DNA of 36,306 nt from Caldilineaceae bacterium. Lineage in GTDB: Bacteria; Chloroflexota; Anaerolineae; Caldilineales; Caldilineaceae. The notes beneath the pieces were generated by a model that saw nothing but the letters and a program-made list of their open reading frames with translations, ran no database searches and was not told the DNA's origin. Shown here piece after piece: positions 25,236-33,918 of the stretch. Each line of letters opens with the position of its first letter. The stretch's first letter is position 1. The translations under genes were made by a program, and so were the position numbers. Location of the stretch: contig JAHBVH010000083.1 of the NCBI GenBank assembly GCA_019637645.1, positions 1 through 36,306 of the forward strand, read 5' to 3'.

Positions 25236-26662
25236 AAAGGAATCTCCACATAGACGCTTGTGCCACCGGAATTACTTTCAATGTCGAGCTGGCCCCCCAA
25301 GAGCTGCGTGCGCTCGGCCATACTATGGAGGCCAACGCTGCTGCCCGCTCGGCGGAGCGCTTCCACAGCAAAGCCATGGCCGTCATCTTCAATAATGGCT
25401 TGGATCATGCGTCCCTCACGTTCGGTGACCAGGACACTGACGGTGCTGGCACCACTGTGGCGGGCTGTGTTGGTCATCGCCTCTTGAATAATCCGGTAGA
25501 GTGAGGTCTCGATCGCGGCTGGCAATCGATTGGTGACGCTGCAATGTAGATCTACGGTGAGTTGGGGATACCGGCTGGAAAATTCGCTACTATAGCGCTC
25601 CAACGCCGCCGCCAGCCCTAGATCATCCAGCGCACTTGGCCGTAACTGACGACTGAGCAGCCGTACACTGGTCAACGTTTCGTTGACGGTTTGGCGCAGG
25701 AGGTCGAAGCGCTGTTGGCGTTGGGCTTCCTCGCTGCTCTGTTCCAACATTTTGAGGTTGACCAACACCGAAGTCAACGCTTGGCCCACATCATCGTGGA
25801 GGTCACGCGCAATCCGCTTGCGTTCATCTTCTTGGGCTTCGATCAGCCGCGAAAGCAGATGATCGCGGGCGGCTTCCTTCTCGATCACCGCTTGCTGACT
25901 GGCTTCCAACTCCTCAATCATTTGGTTAAAGGCATCGGCTAGTTTGCCAATTTCATCATCCGTCCAATGGGGGGCGCGGGCCGTCAGATCACCCTGGCGC
26001 ACCCGATTCGTCGTCTTGACCAGATCGAGAATGGGGCGGGTCAAGAGCCAAGTGAGCAAAGCGGCGGCCAAGACCCCGGCTAATGCCACATAGAGGGTGG
26101 TCAATAACATGCGTTGGGTGGTGCGATCAATAATGGCTTGTAGCCGACTTTCGGCAAAGCCCAACCGGATAAAGGCGCGTCCATCAGGAAAGATCGGTTC
26201 GGCAAAGCCATGAATCGGCCCTTCGTAGCTCTCGTAGATATATTCGTAGGGGATCGGCAGCGGCGGTGTCAACGCCAACAGCTCTGTCGATACCCCATCC
26301 GCAAAGGTATGCGCCAGAACCTGACCGTGATCCTCAACAATAAAGGCATAGCGCGCGTCTGAATGATTTTCCACCGTTTCGGCCAATAGCTCTTGTAGGC
26401 CAGCATAATCAGCGTTTTGCAAGAGCCGGACACTGCGCGCCGCCAGATCGCCCGTCACCGAATGGCCCAGATTGTTAAGTTCGGCCAGCAGGGTCTCGGT
26501 CATAACACTACGCACTTGCAAGGTGACACCCAACCCCAAGGCAACCGTGAGCGCTAGCACAATGCCCAAGATTTTAACGCTGACATTGACCCCGCTAACC
26601 GCAATGAGCCCTTCTTCGAGCCATTGCTGGAATGCCTGCCGGAGCTGGCCGTATCGCTGCAA
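25232..26662 (-). CDS. Sensor histidine kinase, HisKA_3 type (NarX/DegS-like)
   Basis: A 476-residue membrane sensor. Hydrophobic helix 1 is near 28-48 ([18 protein letters not shown]), an extracytoplasmic sensor follows (50-185), and helix 2 is near 185-208. Next come HAMP ([18 protein letters not shown]), a dimerisation helix with phospho-acceptor His289 in [13 protein letters not shown], and an ATPase domain ([36 protein letters not shown]). The start is TTG 26662: AGGAGG lies 8 bases upstream. Six 15-bp repeats sit in the leader. It forms one operon with the response regulator. Confidence 0.94.
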   Translation of the reverse strand: MQRYGQLRQAFQQWLEEGLIAVSGVNVSVKILGIVLALTVALGLGVTLQVRSVMTETLLAELNNLGHSVTGDLAARSVRLLQNADYAGLQELLAETVENHSDARYAFIVEDHGQVLAHTFADGVSTELLALTPPLPIPYEYIYESYEGPIHGFAEPIFPDGRAFIRLGFAESRLQAIIDRTTQRMLLTTLYVALAGVLAAALLTWLLTRPILDLVKTTNRVRQGDLTARAPHWTDDEIGKLADAFNQMIEELEASQQAVIEKEAARDHLLSRLIEAQEDERKRIARDLHDDVGQALTSVLVNLKMLEQSSEEAQRQQRFDLLRQTVNETLTSVRLLSRQLRPSALDDLGLAAALERYSSEFSSRYPQLTVDLHCSVTNRLPAAIETSLYRIIQEAMTNTARHSGASTVSVLVTEREGRMIQAIIEDDGHGFAVEALRRAGSSVGLHSMAERTQLLGGQLDIESNSGGTSVYVEIPL

Positions 26663-26685
26663 CTGCGCAACCTCCTGTGCTTGTT

Positions 26686-26775
26686 ATCCCCGGTGTAAAT
26701 ATCCCCGGTGTAAATATCCCCGGTGTAAATAGCTCTGGTGTAAATATCCCCGGTGTAAATAGCTCTGGTATAAAT
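26686..26775 (-). repeat. Six 15-bp tandem repeats in the two-component operon leader
   Basis: Six direct units of 15 bp run without gaps from 26686 to 26775. Four read ATCCCCGGTGTAAAT and two read AGCTCTGGTGTAAAT or AGCTCTGGTATAAAT on the plus strand. They begin about 10 bases upstream of the AGGAGG of the kinase gene and lie between it and a predicted minus-strand promoter (26788-26816), so they would be transcribed in the 5' leader. Confidence 0.95.
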
Positions 26776-26787
26776 CCGTAGGCATCA

Positions 26788-26816
26788 AGCTTACTCGATT
26801 CGTATCTATCTGACAA
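26788..26816 (-). promoter_or_regulatory. Possible promoter of the two-component operon
   Basis: TTGTCA (26816-26811) and TAAGCT (26793-26788) on the minus strand are 17 bases apart; the -35 box matches five of six and the -10 box is weak. Transcription would start just before the tandem repeats. Confidence 0.35.
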
Positions 26817-26851
26817 CTTAGCGAAAGGGCCTGTGTCAGCGGCTCGGCTGA

Positions 26852-26880
26852 TTGGTAGAAAGCTGTTACTGTTGTATAAT
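26852..26880 (+). promoter_or_regulatory. Promoter of the papain-fold gene
   Basis: TTGGTA (26852-26857) and TATAAT (26875-26880) are 17 bases apart, with a perfect -10 box. The gene at 26967 follows with no obvious ribosome-binding site. Confidence 0.6.
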
Positions 26881-26966
26881 TTCGCATAATGTGCTGAAGA
26901 GCGCCTAGCAACATAGGCACACAGCACGCTGAATCAACCGGCACCCGATCAAAAATACACAAACCC

Positions 26967-27620
26967 ATGATCTATCAACACACCTTTAACGGCCTACCGG
27001 TACAGACCGGTGATATTATCTGCACCCGCAATGGTACGGACTACAATTGGTTTGGTCATTTCTGGCGCTGGGTTGGCTACTTGGTGCCCGGCCAAGTGGA
27101 TCACACCGCTCTCTATATCGGGCCGGGCGGGCGTTGTATTGAGGCGGTCGGCAAGGGCGTGATCGACTTTGAAATGCCCGGTACGCGCTGGGATGCACCC
27201 CGCGTCGCCGCAACTCGTCTCCTGCATGATACGTTGCTCGGCGTGGCGTATCCCCTCCAAGGGTTGCCGCTAGACGATGCCGCCGAAGAGCAGATCCGCA
27301 CCTTCGTCGCCGAGTACTGTCTGGCCCAAGTGGGCAAGCCCTATAACGTGAACTTCCTCAATACGGTCACCGACGCCGCCTTCTACTGTAGCCAATTGAT
27401 CTACCTTGCCTACCGCGAGGCGGGCGTTGATCTCGGAGCCTTGCCCGTCTGTTTGCAGCCCAAGGTGGCCGAAGAAGCACAAACTGCGCCACTGCTCATT
27501 TTGCCCACGCAGCTGCTCGATAACAGTCCACACCAGTTGGTTGGGGCGCGCCGCCTGTGGCGGCGGTCGATGCGCAAGGCTACACCGCGATCACAGCCAT
27601 CGCCAGGCCCAGCGAAGTAA
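26967..27620 (+). CDS. Permuted papain-fold (NlpC/P60-like, YiiX-type) enzyme
   Basis: A 217-residue protein of the circularly permuted NlpC/P60 superfamily, cysteine hydrolases acting on peptides, peptidoglycan fragments or lipids. His46 lies in QVDHTALYIG, Glu59 in RCIEAVGKG and Cys141 in FYCSQLIYLAY. In permuted members His precedes Cys, as here. QTGDIICTRNG resembles the usual start of the fold. No signal peptide is visible, so it is likely cytoplasmic. The basic, Pro/Ser-rich tail after about 195 is probably disordered. The ATG has a predicted promoter upstream but no clear Shine-Dalgarno sequence. Substrate unknown. Confidence 0.75.
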   Translation: MIYQHTFNGLPVQTGDIICTRNGTDYNWFGHFWRWVGYLVPGQVDHTALYIGPGGRCIEAVGKGVIDFEMPGTRWDAPRVAATRLLHDTLLGVAYPLQGLPLDDAAEEQIRTFVAEYCLAQVGKPYNVNFLNTVTDAAFYCSQLIYLAYREAGVDLGALPVCLQPKVAEEAQTAPLLILPTQLLDNSPHQLVGARRLWRRSMRKATPRSQPSPGPAK

Positions 27621-27680
27621 CGCTACCAGCTTTCCAGCTTCCTTGTCTCCCTAGCTACCGATCCTAGAAAGGCTCGCCTG

Positions 27681-30089
27681 ATGACGACCCTCCACCAGCA
27701 CTTTGCCGATCCCCCGCGTGAATTTGGTGTCTATCCCTTTTGGTTCTGGAATGATGATCTGACCGAAGCTGAGCTGCTGCGCCAAATCCATGAGTTCCAT
27801 GCCAAGGGCTTTGGCGGTTTTTTGATCCATCCACGCGTAGGGCTCTCACGGCAGATTGGTTATCTGACCGATACTTACTTTCGGCTAGTTCGTTTGGTTG
27901 TCGAAGAAGCAGCACGGCTGGGGATGAAAGTTGTGCTCTATGATGAAGGCTCCTACCCCTCTGGTTCAGCCGCCGGTCAGGTGGTGGCGACCGATCCCAC
28001 CTTTGCCGCGCGCTGTTTAATTGCCAAGCAACAGACAGTGACAGGGCCAGCCCAAGGCTATTGGCATCCTAACCCCGGTCGCGGGCTGAGCGATGAGCTA
28101 ATCGGCGTGGTGGCCGCACGCGCGATCACGCCAAATCAACTGGACCCCGCCTCGATCCAGGTGTTACCAGTGCAAGCGCCCGAGCTGGTCCGCTATGACC
28201 TCCCGGCGGGGGAATGGCGGCTCTTGGCCTTTTGGCATGTCTACAGCGGTGGTACCATCCGTGGCGTCTTTGCCGAAGCCGATGATCAACATGCCCTGGC
28301 CCCCGCCGCCGGTGATCTCCTCAACCCCGCGGCGGTTGCCTGTTTCATCCAACTCACCCACGAACAATATTACCACCATTTGCATGACCATTTTGGCAGC
28401 ACCGTGGTCGCCATGTTTACCGATGAGCCCATGGTTTTAGGCCGCGGTAGCCAACGAGGCCCCGACCCGTGGCCCTACACCCCGGGCTTCCTCGCCGACG
28501 TTCAGACCGGTTGGGACGAAGATCTGCTCCGTTGGCTTCCGGCGCTCTGGCTCGACTGTGGCCCGCGCACCGCGGCTTTTCGGCAGCATTACACCGACGC
28601 GGTCTATGCCCGGCTGGAGCGTGTTTTCTATGGCGCACAAAGCCATTGGTGCGCGGCACATGGCATCGCGCTAACGGGCCACCCCGCCGAAAGCAATGAC
28701 TTTGGCGCGCTGCGACAATTTCAGTGGCCGGGGCAGGATATGGTCTGGCGTTGGGTGACGCCCGGCGCGCCTACAGCCTTGGAAGGGCCGCATAGTTGCG
28801 CGCCCAAATGTGCCAGCAGTGCCGCCGCGCTACAAGCCAGCCGCCGCAATGGCTCCGAAGTGCTCGGTGCCTATGGCTGGCAGTTGACTCTGGACGAAAC
28901 CAAATGGTTGTTGGATTGGCATTTGGTGCGGGGCAATAATCTCTTCTTTTTGCACGCCGCCTTTTATTCGGTGCGGGGCCGTCGTGCCTTTGAAAGCGAA
29001 CCAGATATTGGCCTCCACAATCTCTGGTGGCCCTATTTTCAGCTCATCGGTGATTACTTGCGCCGGGTGGCTTGGCTGTTGAGCGATGGGGTGGAGCAAT
29101 GTGCCGTGGCGATTTTGACCCATGGTCACGAAGCCGCTTGGCAGGCTGCCCGTTGCCTCTATCAGCAACAGATCGATTTCCTCTATCTCGACGAACAGGC
29201 GCTGGACCAAGCCCAATTGGTTGGCAATACCTTGGTCATCGGCCCCCAGCACTTTCGGGCGGTGGTCTGTGATCCACCCGCCTCCGCGACCCATCCCCGG
29301 CTAGCGCAATTTGCCGCTGCCGGCGGGCTGCTCCTCACAACCTGGGAAGAGCCAACCTTGGGCGCGACCTTGGCGGCGACGGTGGGGCGCGATCTGGATT
29401 GGCCTGACGCCCCCGATCTGCGTGTACTTCACTATCGCAAAGCAGAACGGGACTTTTATCTGCTAGTGAATGAAGGAGAAGAGACCATCGCCGGTGCATG
29501 TTCCCTGGCGACGGTTGGCGCGCTCGAGTATTGGAATCCACTCGATGGCACCACCCAACCGTGGCCGGCAACGGTGCGCCAAGGTCGGCTCTATACCGAG
29601 CTCGTGCTACCACGCCGCGCCAGTGCCATTCTGGCGGTCGATCCGCACGCCGCACCATCCACGGCCATTGTCCCTGTGCCGCTCCCCGGTGCGGCGATCA
29701 CAACGCTGGCTGGCCCTTGGTCTGCGTTTGATGAAACTGGCGCACCCGTAGCGCTAGCTTGCCCTGGCGATTGGGCGCGCCAACCGGCTTGGGAAACCTT
29801 TGCGGGTCGTCTCCGCTTTGCCACCGAATTCACCGTCACCGCGGAGCAGCTCGCCCAGCCGCTCTTTTTGGATCTGGGGCAGGTCGGCGACATTGCCGCG
29901 GTGCAGATCAACGCGCGACCAGTGGGCGTGGCGGCGTGGTCGCCCTATTGTTTACGGATTGATCGAGCGTGCCAACCAGGCATGAATCACCTCGACGTAT
30001 GGGTGACCAACTCGCTTGCCAACCGCTATGAAGGGTTGCAACTGCCCTCGGGATTGCTCGGGCCAATTCAGTTGTGCGCGGCGGCCTGA
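27681..30089 (+). CDS. GH106-like glycoside hydrolase (alpha-L-rhamnosidase type)
   Basis: An 802-residue protein resembling GH106-type alpha-L-rhamnosidases. The N-terminal barrel opens FGVYPFWFWNDDLTEAELLR, GFGGFLIHPRVGL and MKVVLYDEGSYPSGSAAG. FTDEPMVLGRG and HPAESNDFGALRQFQWPGQD contain Glu residues in regions that commonly hold the catalytic acids, and a C-terminal jelly-roll-like domain follows (LDLGQVGDIAAVQINARPVG). It is shorter than many GH106 proteins and has no signal peptide, so it should act on imported oligosaccharides. AAAGG precedes the ATG. It is co-directional with the preceding gene (60-base gap). Family call by eye; the sugar specificity is not settled. Confidence 0.7.
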   Translation: MTTLHQHFADPPREFGVYPFWFWNDDLTEAELLRQIHEFHAKGFGGFLIHPRVGLSRQIGYLTDTYFRLVRLVVEEAARLGMKVVLYDEGSYPSGSAAGQVVATDPTFAARCLIAKQQTVTGPAQGYWHPNPGRGLSDELIGVVAARAITPNQLDPASIQVLPVQAPELVRYDLPAGEWRLLAFWHVYSGGTIRGVFAEADDQHALAPAAGDLLNPAAVACFIQLTHEQYYHHLHDHFGSTVVAMFTDEPMVLGRGSQRGPDPWPYTPGFLADVQTGWDEDLLRWLPALWLDCGPRTAAFRQHYTDAVYARLERVFYGAQSHWCAAHGIALTGHPAESNDFGALRQFQWPGQDMVWRWVTPGAPTALEGPHSCAPKCASSAAALQASRRNGSEVLGAYGWQLTLDETKWLLDWHLVRGNNLFFLHAAFYSVRGRRAFESEPDIGLHNLWWPYFQLIGDYLRRVAWLLSDGVEQCAVAILTHGHEAAWQAARCLYQQQIDFLYLDEQALDQAQLVGNTLVIGPQHFRAVVCDPPASATHPRLAQFAAAGGLLLTTWEEPTLGATLAATVGRDLDWPDAPDLRVLHYRKAERDFYLLVNEGEETIAGACSLATVGALEYWNPLDGTTQPWPATVRQGRLYTELVLPRRASAILAVDPHAAPSTAIVPVPLPGAAITTLAGPWSAFDETGAPVALACPGDWARQPAWETFAGRLRFATEFTVTAEQLAQPLFLDLGQVGDIAAVQINARPVGVAAWSPYCLRIDRACQPGMNHLDVWVTNSLANRYEGLQLPSGLLGPIQLCAAA

Positions 30090-30114
30090 GCGATCGATAG
30101 CGCTGCTTGGTCTG

Positions 30115-30939
30115 TTAGAGTTGGCGATAGATCACTTCGTTGGCTGGGCCGGGCAGCATGACCGTGTTCATATAGAGTTGGCCATGGCATACGGTGCCAA
30201 TGGCAAAGCCGGAACCATCCAGCCCACGGAAATTCTTTTGGACACCCGGATCGATGGTGTAGAGCACAGCGGGGGTGGTAAAGGAATAGGTATTGGCAAA
30301 GCGGGTGACATGGTTAAAATGAATATGGCCGCTCAGAATGCCGAGGATATTCTCACGGCCCGCCAAAACCGCGGCTAACTCCGCACGATTGGTCAGCATC
30401 CAGGGGGCCAAGAGCGCAACCGTACTCTCCACGGGCGGGTGGTGCAAGGCGATCAAATGACCGCTGACCGGCTTATCCAATTCGGCAGCTAACCAGGCCA
30501 ATTGGTCGGCCCCCAAATGCCCATGGACTTCATTAGGCACTTGACTATCCAACATAATGACATTGATGTCGCCGATCTGAGTGCTGTAGTAATAGGGCTG
30601 GGCTGGGTTATCGGGCGCTTGACCTAAGATGACTTGCCGAAAAGGCCCGCGGGCATCGTGGTTTCCGATCCCTAAGAAAATCGGTACCCCAAAGCGCTCA
30701 AGCTCGGTCAGCGCTTCTTTCAGTTTCGCATATTCTGCCACTTGCCCAGCGTTAACGAGGTCGCCGGTGATGATCCAAAAGGCTGGCGTAATTTCCAGGC
30801 TGCGGATATATTCAATGACTTGCTCCAGCTTGCGAGCTGGCGATTGTCCATAGATTTCACCATGCTCGCTTGCCATGAGGTGCAAGTCGGTCAGGTGAAT
30901 AAAGGTAAAGCCGGTGGCGTCGACGCCCGTGACACGCAT
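30115..30939 (-). CDS. Calcineurin-like metallophosphoesterase (CpdA-type)
   Basis: A 274-residue dinuclear metal phosphoesterase. All five family blocks are present: FIHLTDLHLM, WIITGDLVNAG, LGIGNHDARG, LIALHHPPV and GILSGHIHFNH. This set fits cyclic-nucleotide phosphodiesterase or related phosphatases; substrate is unknown. No signal peptide or membrane helix. It is convergent with the glycosidase gene (26-base gap). Upstream on its strand lies an A/T-rich stretch shared with the divergent amidase promoter. Confidence 0.87.
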   Translation of the reverse strand: MRVTGVDATGFTFIHLTDLHLMASEHGEIYGQSPARKLEQVIEYIRSLEITPAFWIITGDLVNAGQVAEYAKLKEALTELERFGVPIFLGIGNHDARGPFRQVILGQAPDNPAQPYYYSTQIGDINVIMLDSQVPNEVHGHLGADQLAWLAAELDKPVSGHLIALHHPPVESTVALLAPWMLTNRAELAAVLAGRENILGILSGHIHFNHVTRFANTYSFTTPAVLYTIDPGVQKNFRGLDGSGFAIGTVCHGQLYMNTVMLPGPANEVIYRQL

Positions 30940-31064
30940 AAAGTCTATTCCTTGTTTTGTGTTGCGCGGCCGCGCAAGAACCTAGAGTGGCTCTGCGTTT
31001 GATCTAAAACAGTGTTTCACGAAAAATATCATATCAATTTGCGCAGGGAACATCAAATCTCAGC

Positions 31065-31094
31065 TTGTAGAAATGGGGCCTGTTTGCCTATAAT
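31065..31094 (+). promoter_or_regulatory. Promoter of the amidase gene
   Basis: TTGTAG (31065-31070) and a perfect TATAAT (31089-31094) are 18 bases apart. The amidase ATG is about 130 bases downstream. Confidence 0.55.
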
Positions 31095-31121
31095 ACAGAT
31101 CACTGGGGACACCTCCCGGCT

Positions 31122-31154
31122 GGGTTATTTCTGGGTTATTTCTGCGTTATTTCT
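31122..31154. repeat. Three 11-bp tandem repeats in the amidase leader
   Basis: GGGTTATTTCT occurs twice (31122-31132, 31133-31143), followed by GCGTTATTTCT (31144-31154). They lie in the predicted 5' leader of the amidase, about 28 bases downstream of the -10 box. Confidence 0.75.
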
Positions 31155-31226
31155 CATGCGACCGTCTTGCTCGCGTGGGACGGATTTATATAATTTGCTT
31201 TGGTAATTTGGCTGGAGGCCATCCGC

Positions 31227-32627
31227 ATGACTGAACTTGCCCTCTCTTCGTTTACGGCACTTGCCCCACTGTTGCGGACGGGTGAACTCTCACCCGTTGA
31301 ATTAACGCACCAACTATTGGCACGGATTGAGACACTGGACCCTCGCTTCCATAGCTATGTAACGGTCTTGGCCGATCAGGCGTTGGCCCAAGCCGCCGCC
31401 GCCGAAGCCGAGATCGCGGCTGGGCACTACCGGGGGCCGCTCCATGGTATTCCGGTGGCGGTCAAAGATCTCTGCTTTACCCAAGGCATCCCGACCACTT
31501 GTGGTTCGTTGCTCTTGCGCGACTGGATTCCCGATCAAACGGCGACGAGTGTTTGGAAGTTAGAACAGGCTGGCGCAATTCTCTTGGGCAAACTCCACAT
31601 GACCGAGTTTGCCTTGCGTTGGCACCATCCGTATCGGCCTATCCCGGTCAACCCATGGGGCGCAGGGCGCTGGCCGGGGGTCTCATCGAGTGGTTCTGGG
31701 GTGGCGACGGCGGCGGGGCTCTGCTATGGGGCCATCGGCACGGACACAGGGGGCTCGATTCGCTTTCCGGCTGCCTCTTGTGGCACAGTCGGGTTAAAGC
31801 CCACCTATGGGCGGGTGAGCCGAGCCGGTGTCTTCCCCTTGGCTGCCTCGCTCGACCATATCGGTCCCTTGACCCGTAGCGTTGCCGACGCCGCGGCCAT
31901 GTTACAAGCGATGGCGGGCTTTGATCCGTTGGACCCGACCTCGAGCCGCCTACCCGTGCCCGATTATTTGGCTGCCTTGGCGGAGGGTGTTGCTGGTATT
32001 CGTATTGGTGTGGACGAACGCTATATCACCGAGGGCGTTCAGCCCGCGGTGAGTGCAGCTGTCCACACGGCGATTCGTGTCTTGGCGGAATTGGGGGCCG
32101 AAATTGTGCCTGTGACGGTGCCAGAGCCCGATCCTCAGCAGACCACCACGGCGTGGTTAACCCTTACTGGGGCTGATGCACTGGTGGCCCATGAGGGGCT
32201 CTACCCGGAACGGGCCGCCGAATATGGCCCCTTCCGAGAATTGTTGGATAATACGGCCAAGCTGAGCGCCCAAGACTATGCCAAGGCGCATGCGTTGCGG
32301 GAGACCTTTGCCTGCCAATTGGCGCCGCTCTTTGAGCAGATGGATCTCTTGCTCTGCCCCACGATGCCCACGACGGCGCCGCCCATGGACGCCCAGGGCA
32401 ATGCGCTTCTCCAGCCTGGCTATGTGCGGACACGCTATACCTATCTCTTCAATTTTAGCCGGAACCCCACCCTCTCGCTGCCCTGTGGCTTTGACCAAGA
32501 AGGGTTGCCGATCAGCCTGCAATTGGTGGGACGCCATTTCGAAGAAGCCCTGCTCTGTCGCGCGGGCCACGCCTACGAACAGGCGACTGATTGGCATACC
32601 TATGTGCCAACCCTGCTCCAAGCGTAA
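31227..32627 (+). CDS. Amidase signature family hydrolase
   Basis: A 466-residue amidase of the Ser-cisSer-Lys type. Lys80 lies in GIPVAVKDL, the cis-Ser near 153 in GVSSSGSGVATAAG and the nucleophile Ser177 in GTDTGGSIRFPA; GLKPTYGRVSRAGVFPLA and LDHIGPLTRSVADAA follow. The family hydrolyses amides in the cytoplasm (e.g. GatA, allophanate hydrolase, nylon-type amidases); there is no GatB/C nearby, so a catabolic amidase is likelier. Start is ATG 31227 with GGAGG 8 bases ahead; an open frame to 31200 lacks this. A long hairpin (32656-32715) follows the gene. Confidence 0.9.
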   Translation: MTELALSSFTALAPLLRTGELSPVELTHQLLARIETLDPRFHSYVTVLADQALAQAAAAEAEIAAGHYRGPLHGIPVAVKDLCFTQGIPTTCGSLLLRDWIPDQTATSVWKLEQAGAILLGKLHMTEFALRWHHPYRPIPVNPWGAGRWPGVSSSGSGVATAAGLCYGAIGTDTGGSIRFPAASCGTVGLKPTYGRVSRAGVFPLAASLDHIGPLTRSVADAAAMLQAMAGFDPLDPTSSRLPVPDYLAALAEGVAGIRIGVDERYITEGVQPAVSAAVHTAIRVLAELGAEIVPVTVPEPDPQQTTTAWLTLTGADALVAHEGLYPERAAEYGPFRELLDNTAKLSAQDYAKAHALRETFACQLAPLFEQMDLLLCPTMPTTAPPMDAQGNALLQPGYVRTRYTYLFNFSRNPTLSLPCGFDQEGLPISLQLVGRHFEEALLCRAGHAYEQATDWHTYVPTLLQA

Positions 32628-32643
32628 GTGGGTGATAGGCAAT

Positions 32644-32715
32644 AGGACGCGGATTGACGCAGATGAACGCGGATTTTGCGGATACGGTGACGCAAAATCC
32701 GCGTTCGTCTGCGTC
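32644..32715. repeat. GACGCGGAT-family inverted repeat between convergent genes
   Basis: Arms 32656-32680 and 32691-32715 pair at 24 of 25 positions around a 10-nt loop, with an extra upstream AGGACGCGGATT at 32644-32655. It lies between the stops of the amidase and the M20 peptidase genes and is suited to a two-way terminator. Confidence 0.8.
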
Positions 32716-32721
32716 CTATGA

Positions 32722-33918
32722 TCATCGTGGTGATGTCGCAGCGCCACAAAAGCCGATAGCGGTCAAGGCGTAGACTTGGGCCACCCGTACCAATTCGGCC
32801 ACGGGGACAGCTTCGCTGAGGGTATGGGCTCCCTTGGCATCGGGGCCATGGGTGAGGGCCGGAATGCCACCGGTGGTGATGTAGGAACTGCCATCGTCCA
32901 CAAAGGGTTTTGCCCCGAGCGAGAGCGGCGCACCGGTGATGCCTGTATAGGCGGCTTGGAAGGCGGTGACGATGGGTTGGGCTGTGTCAAGTTGCCATGC
33001 TTCGCCTTGTACTTGATAGTCCAACGTAATTTGCGTCCCGCTTTCGGCGGCGATCGCCTGGAGCAACTGGGCAAACTTGGCCTCTACCACTTGGGCTTGC
33101 CCCGGTGTAACCCAGCGGCGGGTTCCGTTGACCACACAAAGCGTTGGGGACTGGTTATAGATTTCACCGGCCTGAATGTGTCCCACAAACGTGGAATCTG
33201 AACCCACATAGGGCGCGGTAATGGCTTGCAGCTCCTCGTTGAAACTGTGCAAGCGACTGACCAAAGCCGCACCCGTCTTGACCACATCGGGCGTGTTGGC
33301 GGGCCGCAAAACCTCGTGAACCGGTTCGCCCGCGCGGGTAATCCGCACTTCAAAGATCGCCATGCCACGTCCGGCAACCGGTAAACGGTCGGCCAGATAT
33401 TCGGGCAATAGCACCGCATCGCCCACAAGGCCATCACGGATAAAGGCATAGACTTGGCGGCGGTCGCCCCACGGCCCTTCGTGGTGATCATGGGCGGTGA
33501 CCAAGATGCCGCCGCCGGGCAGGCTCTGGGTGTCGCGCAGCACCCGTAGCGCTTCGACAAAGGCCGCAATGCCGCCCTTCATATCCGAAGCACCAGAGCC
33601 GTAGAAGATACCATCTTCCACCCGTGGCGGCACAAAGGGCAAATGAACCGTATCCAGATGACCATCAAACTGCAGAATACGCCCTGGTTTGCCGGTATCG
33701 AAACGCACGACGACCGCGGGCGCTTCTGGCCAATCGGCGGTTGGTCGCTCCACCGTAAAGCCATCGGCTTGGAGAATGGCGGCTAAGCGATCGGCGGCGG
33801 CGCCTGCCGAACAAGTGGGGCTAGGCACTGCGACCAAGGCCATGGCCGTTTCCAGCAGCCGCTCCTGGTTGACGGCCTGTTGAATGGTTTGGATGATAGC
33901 TGGTGATAGAGTAGACAT
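32722..33918 (-). CDS. M20-family metallopeptidase (ArgE/DapE/carboxypeptidase-like)
   Basis: A 398-residue zinc amidohydrolase. Metal-binding and catalytic blocks are visible: ILQFDGHLDTVH, FYGSGASDMKGGIAAFVEAL, TAHDHHEGPWGD (His-His-Glu where DEExG is usual) and, near the C-terminus, ITTGGIPALTHGPDAKGAH. Members remove N-acyl groups or split dipeptides. Start is ATG 33918 with GGAAAAGAG upstream; a frame to 34002 is open but its added residues are unlike the family. It is convergent with the amidase, and together they could degrade an amide or N-acyl amino acid. Confidence 0.88.
   Translation of the reverse strand: MSTLSPAIIQTIQQAVNQERLLETAMALVAVPSPTCSAGAAADRLAAILQADGFTVERPTADWPEAPAVVVRFDTGKPGRILQFDGHLDTVHLPFVPPRVEDGIFYGSGASDMKGGIAAFVEALRVLRDTQSLPGGGILVTAHDHHEGPWGDRRQVYAFIRDGLVGDAVLLPEYLADRLPVAGRGMAIFEVRITRAGEPVHEVLRPANTPDVVKTGAALVSRLHSFNEELQAITAPYVGSDSTFVGHIQAGEIYNQSPTLCVVNGTRRWVTPGQAQVVEAKFAQLLQAIAAESGTQITLDYQVQGEAWQLDTAQPIVTAFQAAYTGITGAPLSLGAKPFVDDGSSYITTGGIPALTHGPDAKGAHTLSEAVPVAELVRVAQVYALTAIGFCGAATSPR

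Noticed and set aside
26686..26775. The tandem array as a CRISPR
   Set aside because: Units are 15 bp and contiguous with no unique spacers, and no cas gene is nearby.
26684..26968. A pentapeptide-repeat protein encoded by the 15-bp repeats (YLHRG units)
   Set aside because: The period matches, but the units lack the A(D/N)LxX pattern of pentapeptide-repeat proteins, and the frame overlaps the predicted leader and two promoters. Better explained as a repeat leader.
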